A stretch of DNA of 64,000 nucleotides from Lachnospiraceae bacterium M18-1 (GTDB lineage: Bacteria; Bacillota; Clostridia; Lachnospirales; Lachnospiraceae): contig KE159611.1 in the NCBI GenBank assembly GCA_000403295.2, positions 129,456 through 193,455 on the forward strand, read 5' to 3'. Numbering within the stretch: the first letter of the stretch is position 1; the number at the start of each line of letters is the position of its first letter. Both the position numbers and the translations under genes were made by a program. This document shows positions 55,001 to 61,662 of the stretch, in pieces. The notes under the pieces were generated by a model, which saw only the letters and a list, made by a program, of their open reading frames with translations, was not told where the DNA came from and did not search any database.

Positions 55001-56311
55001 CGTGCCGCCGATTCCCGGTATGAGATCGGAGATATCTCCTCCCGGAACCGTTGTTCCGTTCCCGCCTGCTCCCGGGATGCCCGTGCCGTTCCCGCCTGCT
55101 CCCGGATTACCTGTGCCGCTTCCGCCTGCTCCCGGATTACCTGTGCCGCTTCCGCCTGCTCCTGGATTACCTGTGCCGCTTCCGCCTGCTCCTGGATTGC
55201 CCGTACTGTTTCCGTCTGTTCCCGGTGTGGATACTCCGTCTCCCGGCGTGACGGTTCCGTTTCCTCCCTCTCCCGGATTCCCGGAACCGTCACCGGAGGA
55301 ATCTCCATTTTCCGTACTGTCGCCGACGGGCGGGAGCTGGCCCATAGACGCCAGCAGATCCTGGATTTCCTTCTGCACCTGCTGGTATTCCGCTTCGATC
55401 TCTCCTCTGCGGCTGTTGAAGTCATCCAGCTCCTGCTTCTGTTCATTCAGTGCCTGTTCGCTGGCGTCCAGTCCGGCCGCTGCAATCCGGAGTGTAGACC
55501 GTGCAAGCTCCAGCTGGCTTTTCTTTTCCTTGATTTCCAGCCGGCCCTGCATCAGTTCCGCGTCTCCCCGGGCAATCTGCTGCTCCGCTGCGCCCAGCTG
55601 GCCTGCCGCCGCTCCTGCCCCGGCTTCCAGCTGGCTCTTTCCGTCCTCGACCTGAGCTTTTGCCTCCGCCAGTGCGTCTTCCGCTTCCTGAAACTGTCTG
55701 TCCAGTTGATTCTGCACACTGGCATCCACGCTGCTGACTTTGGCCTTCTTGATGGTCACCCGAATGGTCTCCTCCACATCCCCGAACATGTTGACTGAAG
55801 CCACACCTTCCAGGCTTTCCAACTCAGGCAGGACCTCCTTCTTGATGATCCGGGTGGTCTCCGCCGCGTCCGCTCCTTCCACGCTGACTGCAGGAACCAT
55901 GACAGGCAGCATGGTAGGGTTCATCTTCATTATGATGGGATTGCCCACCGTATCCGGCCAGTAGCCTTTAATCTGGTCCAGACTTTCCCGCATCTCAATA
56001 GTCACTGAATCCATATTGGAAGTCTGCTCAAACTCCAATATGACCGTAGATGCATTTTCCATAGAAGAGGAGCTCACATTCTTGATGTTGCTGATGGTGG
56101 CCATAGCCTGCTCCACCGGTCTTGTAACCGTGGCCTCTACCTCCTCCGGGCTGGCGCCCGGGTAGGTCGTCATGACGACCGCATAGGGCAGGTTCATGTC
56201 CGGCAGAAGATCCACCGTCATCTTGTCAAAAGACACATAGCCCAGGATCAGGACCAGGACCACTGCAACGACTACAGTATATGGCTTCTTAACACTGAAT
56301 TTTGATAGCAT
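52040..56311 (-). CDS. RND-family efflux permease with coiled-coil and glycine-repeat insertion
   Basis: A 1423-residue AcrB-type permease: first helix (about 12-28), porter domains, and two six-helix blocks (about 720-900 and 1240-1400) with VGMLVDNSIVVIENIYRMRN and VNNGIVFIDYTNQ. About 380 residues (roughly 205-590) are inserted in the first porter loop: one coiled-coil arm, a disordered Gly-rich linker with the 10-residue unit GSGTGNPGAG repeated, and a second coiled-coil arm, before the usual AAQNFNMPAGY resumes. Normal length is about 1050. GAGG precedes the ATG. Substrate unknown; no adaptor gene is adjacent, and the insertion may replace one. Confidence 0.92.
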   Translation of the reverse strand: MLSKFSVKKPYTVVVAVVLVLILGYVSFDKMTVDLLPDMNLPYAVVMTTYPGASPEEVEATVTRPVEQAMATISNIKNVSSSSMENASTVILEFEQTSNMDSVTIEMRESLDQIKGYWPDTVGNPIIMKMNPTMLPVMVPAVSVEGADAAETTRIIKKEVLPELESLEGVASVNMFGDVEETIRVTIKKAKVSSVDASVQNQLDRQFQEAEDALAEAKAQVEDGKSQLEAGAGAAAGQLGAAEQQIARGDAELMQGRLEIKEKKSQLELARSTLRIAAAGLDASEQALNEQKQELDDFNSRRGEIEAEYQQVQKEIQDLLASMGQLPPVGDSTENGDSSGDGSGNPGEGGNGTVTPGDGVSTPGTDGNSTGNPGAGGSGTGNPGAGGSGTGNPGAGGSGTGNPGAGGNGTGIPGAGGNGTTVPGGDISDLIPGIGGTEIIPPGVGIPDISVPDSTDLEKLARLQLTQAALASQLALLDQYDSTMGRINEGLEQISANRQIITDKQAELDTAQTMLDQAEEQLNAGTLTLAQARAQLGAAQLTAALEMSSVSAQLAVGESAIKAQEEELKKAKDTASAAADMEAMLTAETVQTLLAAQNFNMPAGYVKEDGIDYLIRVGDKFSSIEELRKVVLVEREGIKPIRLSDIADVERKDNSDETYAKINGENGILFQIQKQTGYSTGDVTDRVLDRLDQIQKKNKAVHTVVLMNQGVYIDMVIGSVLQNLVFGAVLAILILLVFLRDIRPTFVIACSIPISILTAIVLMYFSGVTMNVISLSGLALGVGMLVDNSIVVIENIYRMRNEEGASAKKAAVEGAKEVAGAIAASTLTTVCVFLPIVFTEGIARQLFVDMGLTIAYSLLASLVVALSLVPMMSAGLLRKTQQKETRLYARIQNIYERLLRIALKGKIIVLAGSLVLFLLSGALLLARGTQFMPSMQSTEISMSISTPDGTPLTETARAADAFAEQIREIADVEDVGGMAGSSGGLGFGSSSSNEVQFYALVSGERTMSDKKLKKELEKAAQDQGLEIEVSMSNMDMSALGSSGISVQIKGNELDTLQKIAGEVAEIVSNVKGTLNVSDGMEEVTRELRVVVDKAKAIAHNLTVAQVYQELAAKLKDQASVTNLEMDTTTIGIVVAEQKNQELTREDIQNLVLNVKKEDGTTEKLSLKDVAAFEDGEGLQAISRDAQSRYINVSAEVSEDDNIGLVSNRIQKELNKYRIPDGYTVKMTGEDETIRETMIELLKMLALAVVFMYLIMVAQFQSLRSPFIVMFTVPLAFTGGFLGLLVSGSLMSVIAMIGFVMLSGIIVNNGIVFIDYTNQLISSGYEMTEALVEAGRTRLRPIVMTALTTILGLSTMALGVGSGADMVQPMAVVTIGGLTYGTLLTLFVVPCIYGLFRKKEKARLKEGMEEDLEDYIEGIYEDKE
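55066..55200 (-). repeat. 30-bp tandem repeats coding for GSGTGNPGAG
   Basis: Within the RND gene, four to five nearly identical 30-bp units plus degenerate edges. They encode the glycine-rich linker between the coiled-coil arms. Copy number may vary between strains. Confidence 0.85.
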
Positions 56312-56458
56312 GAGTTTCTTTTACCTCGAATCTTCATATAGTAAATCCGTAATCGGTAACTCACGGACTCCGCTTTTCCCCGCACCGGAATTGTAAAACG
56401 GCCATATCGCCGGATTATCCCTGTGATTCCTTCGTGTTTTTAAACATTCCTCCAGAAC

Positions 56459-57706
56459 TTAGATTCTTCCGGACAAATAAATCTCTTTCGGTACATATGC
56501 CTTGACAGCTATCCCTTCCGGTACATATTCTTCTTCCAAAAGCTGCCCGCTGCCACGTATCACCTGGACCTTTCCCGCATCTTCAAAGGGATACAGCCGT
56601 TCGATATAAACCTGGTCTTTTCGGAGGATCTCCGAAAGTCCCCTTTTCAGTTCTTCCAGCCCCTGTCCCGTCTTTGCCGACACAGGTATCGTATATTCCG
56701 CCTGAAGATCCCGGAAATGTCCCGGCTCTGCCAGCAGATCCTGTTTGTTGAAAAGCGTGATCACCGGCTTTCCTTCTGCCCCAAGCTGGCGCAGAGTTTC
56801 GTAAACCACATGCATCTGGGTATCCATCTGAGGATTGGAGGCATCAACTACATGAATCATAATATCCGCATACTTTACCTCTTCCAGTGTACTTTTAAAC
56901 GCTTCGATCAGATGGTGGGGCAGCTTTCGGATAAATCCTACTGTATCGGTCAGCAAAATCTTCTGCTTACCTTCCAGTTCCAGAACCCGGGTAGTCGTAT
57001 CCAGCGTGGAAAACAGCATCGCATCCTCCGGGATCCCTGCATCTGTCAGGGCATTTTCCATGCTGCTCTTCCCCGCCGAGGTATATCCTACCAGGGCCGC
57101 CACCTTCATGTTAGACCGTTTCCTCTGGGCGCGGATCAGTTCCCGGTGCTGTTCCACTTCCTTTAATTCCCGCTTCAGACGGCTGATCCGCTCCCGAATG
57201 AGACGCCGGTCCATCTCCAGCTTTTTCTCTCCGGGTCCTCTCGTTCCGATTCCGCCGCCCAGACGGGAAAGAGAGTTGCCGAGTCCGGTGAGCCGGGCCG
57301 ACCGGTATCGCAGCTGGGCCAGCTCTACCTGAATCTTTCCTTCTCCGGAAACCGCATGTGCGGCAAATATATCCAAGATCAGCAGCGTCCGGTCAATGAC
57401 CTTGCACTCCAGTTCCTGCTGCAGGTTGTTGAGCTGCACGGCGGATAATTCGTCGTCACAGATAATGCCGGATGCGTCCTGCTCCCAGATCAGGTCTTTC
57501 AGCTCTTCTATTTTTCCTTTTCCAATATAAGTCTGGGGATGCATGGCCTCCCTGTTCTGGATCAGCCGGCCCGCAGCCGCGGCCCCTGCTGTCTTTGCAA
57601 GAGCTTCCAGTTCATCCAGAGATTCCTCCGCCGGTTCGTTGTCACCCAGCTGGATCCCCACCAGGATGAAACGCTCTTCCTCCTGTTTCAGTTCATATAA
57701 TTCCAT
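56459..57706 (-). CDS. hflX: GTPase HflX
   Basis: A 415-residue GTPase. The N-terminal HflX domain (AAAAGRLIQNREAMHPQTYI, GKGKIEEL) is followed by a coiled region with GTRGPGEKKLEMDRRLIRER and the G domain: GYTSAGKSSM (G1), DTVGFIRKLP (G3), NKQDLL (G4). It binds and splits or rescues ribosomes under stress. Start at 57706 follows GGGAG. The G1 loop has Ser where Asn is usual (GYTNAGKS). Confidence 0.95.
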   Translation of the reverse strand: MELYELKQEEERFILVGIQLGDNEPAEESLDELEALAKTAGAAAAGRLIQNREAMHPQTYIGKGKIEELKDLIWEQDASGIICDDELSAVQLNNLQQELECKVIDRTLLILDIFAAHAVSGEGKIQVELAQLRYRSARLTGLGNSLSRLGGGIGTRGPGEKKLEMDRRLIRERISRLKRELKEVEQHRELIRAQRKRSNMKVAALVGYTSAGKSSMENALTDAGIPEDAMLFSTLDTTTRVLELEGKQKILLTDTVGFIRKLPHHLIEAFKSTLEEVKYADIMIHVVDASNPQMDTQMHVVYETLRQLGAEGKPVITLFNKQDLLAEPGHFRDLQAEYTIPVSAKTGQGLEELKRGLSEILRKDQVYIERLYPFEDAGKVQVIRGSGQLLEEEYVPEGIAVKAYVPKEIYLSGRI

Positions 57707-57840
57707 TGTTGTATTCTCCCTGTCCAAACCGCAGCAAATGGAAAAAGCTGACGGTTTCTATTCTGCCGCTCTACCGGCCGGCTGTCTTGCCGCGCCAGTG
57801 TATTGGCCTCATTCATAACGAAACAACAATCGCCCGCTGT

Positions 57841-58404
57841 TCACAGCCGCACTACAAATACCGGAAGAGGAGGATCGTTTCTGCGGTTATAATAGCTGCT
57901 GACGATCACCAGCCATTTTCTGGAATCCAGTCCCTTTAAGAACTGAAGCAGCGCATCCCGCTCTTCATATCCGGTGTCTCCTCCGCTGTAAATGCACAGG
58001 CTCATGATCCCCCCCGGCTTTAACAGCTCCAGCCCCTGGCTGACCGCCCGTATGCTTGTTTCCGGCTGCGTGGCAATTGCATGGTCGCCGCCCGGCAGAT
58101 AACCGAAGTTAAATACGATTGCCGACACGGGTTCCTCCACGTAATCCTGCATATGCTCATGGCCGTCCTGTATCAGAACGGCGCGCGGGAGCAGCCCTGC
58201 CGCTTCCAGCCTGTGTCTGGTATGTGCCAGTGCTTCCGCCTGGATATCAAACCCGTAGACCTTCCCGCCCGGTCCTGCCATGCGGCATAAAAACTCTGTA
58301 TCATTGCCGTTTCCTGCCGTAGCATCCACGCAGCAGTCATTCTCGGTGATGTAATCCTCCAGGAAGCGGCGGCAGAACTCTGTGATCTGATATGATCTCT
58401 TCAT
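57841..58404 (-). CDS. mnmM: MnmM/YtqB-type tRNA methyltransferase
   Basis: A 187-residue class I methyltransferase. VDATAGNGNDTEFLCRMAG is the SAM motif, VYGFDIQ motif II and FNFGYLPGGDH the active loop characteristic of the YtqB family. This family has been shown to methylate the wobble modification of tRNA (mnm5s2U) in Bacillus; older names call it a putative rRNA methylase. AAAGGAT precedes the ATG. Same strand and close to hflX and the TPR gene. Confidence 0.88.
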   Translation of the reverse strand: MKRSYQITEFCRRFLEDYITENDCCVDATAGNGNDTEFLCRMAGPGGKVYGFDIQAEALAHTRHRLEAAGLLPRAVLIQDGHEHMQDYVEEPVSAIVFNFGYLPGGDHAIATQPETSIRAVSQGLELLKPGGIMSLCIYSGGDTGYEERDALLQFLKGLDSRKWLVIVSSYYNRRNDPPLPVFVVRL

Positions 58405-58422
58405 ATTGAATATCCTTTTCCC

Positions 58423-59007
58423 TCACCGCGTACTGAGAAATTCCGCTTCCTTCTGCGCCTCCGCATCGTCCGGATACTGGCTGGCATACTCTGCCATAGC
58501 CGCCTTCGCATTTTCCCAGTCCAGCTTCTTCTCAAAACAGATCACCCGGTTCAATTTCATTTCCCGAATAACCTCACTGTAGTCAGCAGTCTCCTCCTGT
58601 TTGGTTCCCCGGGAAACGGTTCCGCTCTCCGGCAGCTCAATCCCTTTTCCAAATGCGGTGAGAGCGGTGTCATAATCTTCTAATTTCATGGAGCTGACCC
58701 CTATCAGGTTATAGATGATCGGTGTTTCCAGACCGCCTTCATCCAGTGCCTTTTGAAGATTCTGCCTTGTTCCTTCATAATCCTCCTGGGCATAGCAGGC
58801 CATTCCGATCCCGCGGTAAGCTTCCGGCGCCCGTTCTCCTTCTTTTTCTGCTTCCTCTGCCGCCTGTTCAAACGCAGCGGCCGCTTTTTCGTAGTCTCCC
58901 TGCTCCAGCTGTTCTGTTCCTTCCCTGACCAGATTCTTGGAACAGGCTGTCAGGACACAGACCGCCGCAGTCAACAAAACCAGATATTTTCTGTTTCTAT
59001 TCCTCAT
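58423..59007 (-). CDS. TPR-repeat lipoprotein
   Basis: A 194-residue exported lipoprotein. The signal peptide ends in a lipobox, VCVLTACSK, with the Cys at about residue 22. Three or four TPR units follow (GTEQLEQGDYEKAAAAFEQA; YRGIGMACYAQEDYEGTRQN; IYNLIGVSSMKLEDYDTALT). It should sit on the outer face of the membrane and act as a scaffold. The ATG at 59007 follows AAGGAG by 8 nt. 18-bp gap to mnmM. Confidence 0.9.
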   Translation of the reverse strand: MRNRNRKYLVLLTAAVCVLTACSKNLVREGTEQLEQGDYEKAAAAFEQAAEEAEKEGERAPEAYRGIGMACYAQEDYEGTRQNLQKALDEGGLETPIIYNLIGVSSMKLEDYDTALTAFGKGIELPESGTVSRGTKQEETADYSEVIREMKLNRVICFEKKLDWENAKAAMAEYASQYPDDAEAQKEAEFLSTR

Positions 59008-59091
59008 GTACACAACTCCTTATACTTATACCATGATCAATATATAATGCCTTACCAGGAAATGCTTTCCCCGTACCGGGGCATGCCCCCA

Positions 59092-60963
59092 TCATTCCGG
59101 GAACTTCAGTACCCAGAAAGAATTTAACAGGCTGATCGCCAGAACCGCAACGTCCGCAATGACCGCCTGCCCCATGGTGACACCTCCGAAAAATGCCAGC
59201 CCCAGAAGGACAGCCTTGATGAAAAGTGAGAAATACAGGTTTTCCCTCACTGTGCGGACCGTCCCCCGCGAAATCCGGATCGCATTGATGATCCTAAACG
59301 GCTCATCCTCCATCAGGATGATATCTGCCGCCTCCAGAGCCGCGTCCGATCCCAGTCCGCCCATGGCGATCCCGATATCCGCACGTGCAAGCACCGGCGC
59401 GTCATTGATCCCGTCTCCCACAAATGCAAGCTTTTCCGTTCCCAGCTGATCATTCATGATCTCTTCCAGCTGGGTCACCTTATCCTGGGGCATCAGGTTT
59501 GCGTAGACATACTCGATACCCAGCGTCTTTGCTACATCATTTGCCACATGCTCGTTGTCTCCTGTCAGCATCATTACCTCCATGCGCTGCTGACGCAGCC
59601 ACCGGATCGTATCGCTGACATCCCCTCTGACCCGGTCGGAGATCAGTACATATCCCACATATCTCCTGCCCACAGCGGCATGGACTGCCGTGCCGCTGCC
59701 CTTCACCTTCTGGATCTGGATGCCCAGCACTTCCATAAACCTGGCGTTGCCGGTATAGACCCGGATCCCGTCGAGCACTGCCTCGATCCCAAGCCCCGGA
59801 CGTTCCTGGATGTAGCCAAGCCTGGATGTATCAATCCCTTTTTCATAGGCATCGCGAAGGGATAACGCAATCGGGTGGCTGGAATATGCTTCCGCGTAGG
59901 CCGTGATCTCCAGAAGCTGGGCCGCCGTGATCCCTCTCGGGCAGATTTCTTTTAATCCGAACGTCCCTTCTGTCAGTGTCCCTGTCTTATCGAAAATAAA
60001 TATTTCTGTCTGAGACAGGTCCTCGAGATAGCTGCCGCTTTTAATGAGCACCCCTTGTCTGGATGCTGCGCCGATCCCTCCAAGAAAAGCAACCGACACA
60101 GATACCAGAAGACCGCAGGGACAGGCAGCCACCAGAAAAATCAGTCCCCGGTAGATCCAGGTCTCTGGATCCTGTCCCGGAAACAGCGTGGGGGCTAAGA
60201 ATATCACCAGTATCCCCAGTATCGTCACAATGGGGCTGTAAAGGCGGATAAATCTTTCCGCCAGACTCTGGCTTTCCCCTTTGTTGCTCATAGCCTCTTC
60301 CACCATACTCAGGATCTTCGCCGCCGTAGAATCCTCATAGACTTTGGTCACCCGTGCATCCAAAACGCCGTCCATATTGATGCTGCCGCTGTAAATCCTG
60401 CTGCCCATACTGACGCTCCTCGGCTGAAATTCCCCTGTCAGCGCCTTTTCATCAATATTTCCGAAGCCCCGCATGACTACCGCATCAACCGGAATCTTCT
60501 CCCCCGGCCGGATCACGATGATCTGTCCGATCCGGACTTCCTCCGGGCTGACCGTCTCTTCCCCCAGCCCTCTCTTCCGGTTCGCAAAGGCCGGACGGAT
60601 ATCCATAAATTTCGCGATGGACCGCTTTGTATGGTCCAGCGTCTGCGCCTCGATCAGCTTTCCGATATGAAAGATCAATATAACGGCTGCTGCTTCCGTA
60701 TATTTCCCCATGTACATCGCGCCGCCGGTGGCAAGCAGCATGAGCAGATTTTCATCAAAGAACTGCAGATGCCTGAGTCTTTTAAGAGCCTGCCAGCATG
60801 CATCTGCTGCAAGCACCCCGTATGCCGCAATGAACAATATCGGCTCCATCTCCTCCGTGACCGCCAGATTCCAGTAGTCATACCGCCTCCCGATCAGGAG
60901 GCCAAGATACGCGGCAAACCCGACGGCAAACTCAATGAGCCTGATCTTTATTTCCTTCGACAT
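59092..60963 (-). CDS. P1B-type heavy-metal ATPase without N-terminal metal domain
   Basis: A 623-residue cation pump. Motifs: TGEFQPRSV, the ion-site CPC in VAACPCGLL, phosphorylated Asp in FIFDKTGTLTEG, SSHPIAL and FVGDGINDAPVLARADIG. The CPC type exports zinc, cadmium, lead, copper or similar; the metal cannot be decided. Unlike its neighbour it lacks an HMA domain. Its ATG is 3 bp from the ArsR stop with GGAG ahead, so both form one operon. Confidence 0.94.
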   Translation of the reverse strand: MSKEIKIRLIEFAVGFAAYLGLLIGRRYDYWNLAVTEEMEPILFIAAYGVLAADACWQALKRLRHLQFFDENLLMLLATGGAMYMGKYTEAAAVILIFHIGKLIEAQTLDHTKRSIAKFMDIRPAFANRKRGLGEETVSPEEVRIGQIIVIRPGEKIPVDAVVMRGFGNIDEKALTGEFQPRSVSMGSRIYSGSINMDGVLDARVTKVYEDSTAAKILSMVEEAMSNKGESQSLAERFIRLYSPIVTILGILVIFLAPTLFPGQDPETWIYRGLIFLVAACPCGLLVSVSVAFLGGIGAASRQGVLIKSGSYLEDLSQTEIFIFDKTGTLTEGTFGLKEICPRGITAAQLLEITAYAEAYSSHPIALSLRDAYEKGIDTSRLGYIQERPGLGIEAVLDGIRVYTGNARFMEVLGIQIQKVKGSGTAVHAAVGRRYVGYVLISDRVRGDVSDTIRWLRQQRMEVMMLTGDNEHVANDVAKTLGIEYVYANLMPQDKVTQLEEIMNDQLGTEKLAFVGDGINDAPVLARADIGIAMGGLGSDAALEAADIILMEDEPFRIINAIRISRGTVRTVRENLYFSLFIKAVLLGLAFFGGVTMGQAVIADVAVLAISLLNSFWVLKFPE

Positions 60964-60966
60964 TCC

Positions 60967-61326
60967 TTACTCCTGTATATGCTCCATACCCTGGTTGATG
61001 ATCGTCCTGATATGCCTGTCCGCCAGGGAATAGAACACCGTCTTGCCTTCCCTTCGGCTGGTGACCAGCTTCACCTGCTTCAGCACACGGAGCTGGTGGG
61101 AAATGGCGGACTGGGTCATGTCCAGCGTCTGCGCCAGATCGCAGACACACATCTCCCCGCGGAGCAGGATGCAGAGGATACGGATCCTTGTAAAATCTCC
61201 GAATACCTTGTAAAAATCCGCCAGCGCCTGCAGCTGCTCTGCAGCTGGCATATGTTCCCGGACATCTCTCACAATATCTTCATGAACATGTACAAAGTCA
61301 CAATGTTCCACTTCTATCTTATCCAT
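60967..61326 (-). CDS. ArsR/SmtB-family metal-sensing repressor
   Basis: A 119-residue winged-helix repressor. MCVCDLAQTLDMTQSAISHQ is the recognition part with the Cys-Val-Cys motif typical of CadC-type metal sites, and the C-terminal helix DRHIRTIINQGMEH has the Asp/His/His pattern of the alpha-5 site. The N-terminus is also His-rich (HCDFVHVHEDI). It probably represses itself and the P-type ATPase downstream until zinc, cadmium or lead is bound. Confidence 0.93.
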   Translation of the reverse strand: MDKIEVEHCDFVHVHEDIVRDVREHMPAAEQLQALADFYKVFGDFTRIRILCILLRGEMCVCDLAQTLDMTQSAISHQLRVLKQVKLVTSRREGKTVFYSLADRHIRTIINQGMEHIQE

Positions 61327-61352
61327 ATGCTCAATCTCCTTTATAAGTTTTT

Positions 61353-61381
61353 ATTATACGTGAAATACGCAGGCGGGTCAA
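61353..61381 (-). promoter_or_regulatory. Promoter and possible operator of the arsR-like operon
   Basis: On the minus strand TTGACC (61376-61381), 17 nt, TATAAT (61353-61358). Overlapping it and running toward the gene is the interrupted palindrome TATAA-7 nt-TTATA (61342-61358), placed where ArsR proteins usually bind. Confidence 0.85.
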
Positions 61382-61420
61382 GCAGACCTAGAGCGTGTTT
61401 GAAAATTCATTCCTACAATC

Positions 61421-61567
61421 GTTACTGTTCACACCCTTTGGGTGCTCCAGTAACAGTATCCAGCCCATTTTAAGTCGCCTTCGGCGAGGGGCTGGATATT
61501 ATGGCAAATGTTACTTTATTGGCCGGACGCCGTGCAGCAGGGTGCACGATGCCGTGTGAACAGTAAC
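61421..61567. repeat. MITE-like element, copy 3 (147 bp), with target duplication
   Basis: Perfect 14-bp inverted repeats GTTACTGTTCACAC and its complement at the ends. The element is bounded directly by CTACAATC at 61413-61420 and CTACAATC at 61568-61575, a perfect 8-bp target-site duplication. Hairpins CACCC/GGGTG, CGCC/GGCG and CCAGCCC/GGGCTGG match the other copies. It codes for no protein. The rest of the 336-bp gap holds the promoter at 61353 and terminator at 61614. Confidence 0.93.
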
Positions 61568-61607
61568 CTACAATCTGCCGTCCCACTTTGCATCAGATTT
61601 TATTTCA

Positions 61608-61633
61608 ACAAAATGCCGGGTAAACACCCGGCA
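61608..61633 (-). terminator. Terminator of the second P-type ATPase gene
   Basis: Perfect 8-bp stem TGCCGGGT (61614-61621) with ACCCGGCA (61626-61633); on the minus strand followed by TTTTGTTG. Confidence 0.8.
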
Positions 61634-61662
61634 TAATATCGAAAACAATCTTTTCATAAAAT

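Noticed and set aside
55066..55200. Possible CRISPR array or intergenic minisatellite
   Set aside because: The 30-bp units encode a glycine-rich linker in the RND gene and have no spacers.
54206..55798. Plus-strand open frame of 530 codons
   Set aside because: Antisense shadow of the RND permease, produced by its GC-rich repetitive insertion.
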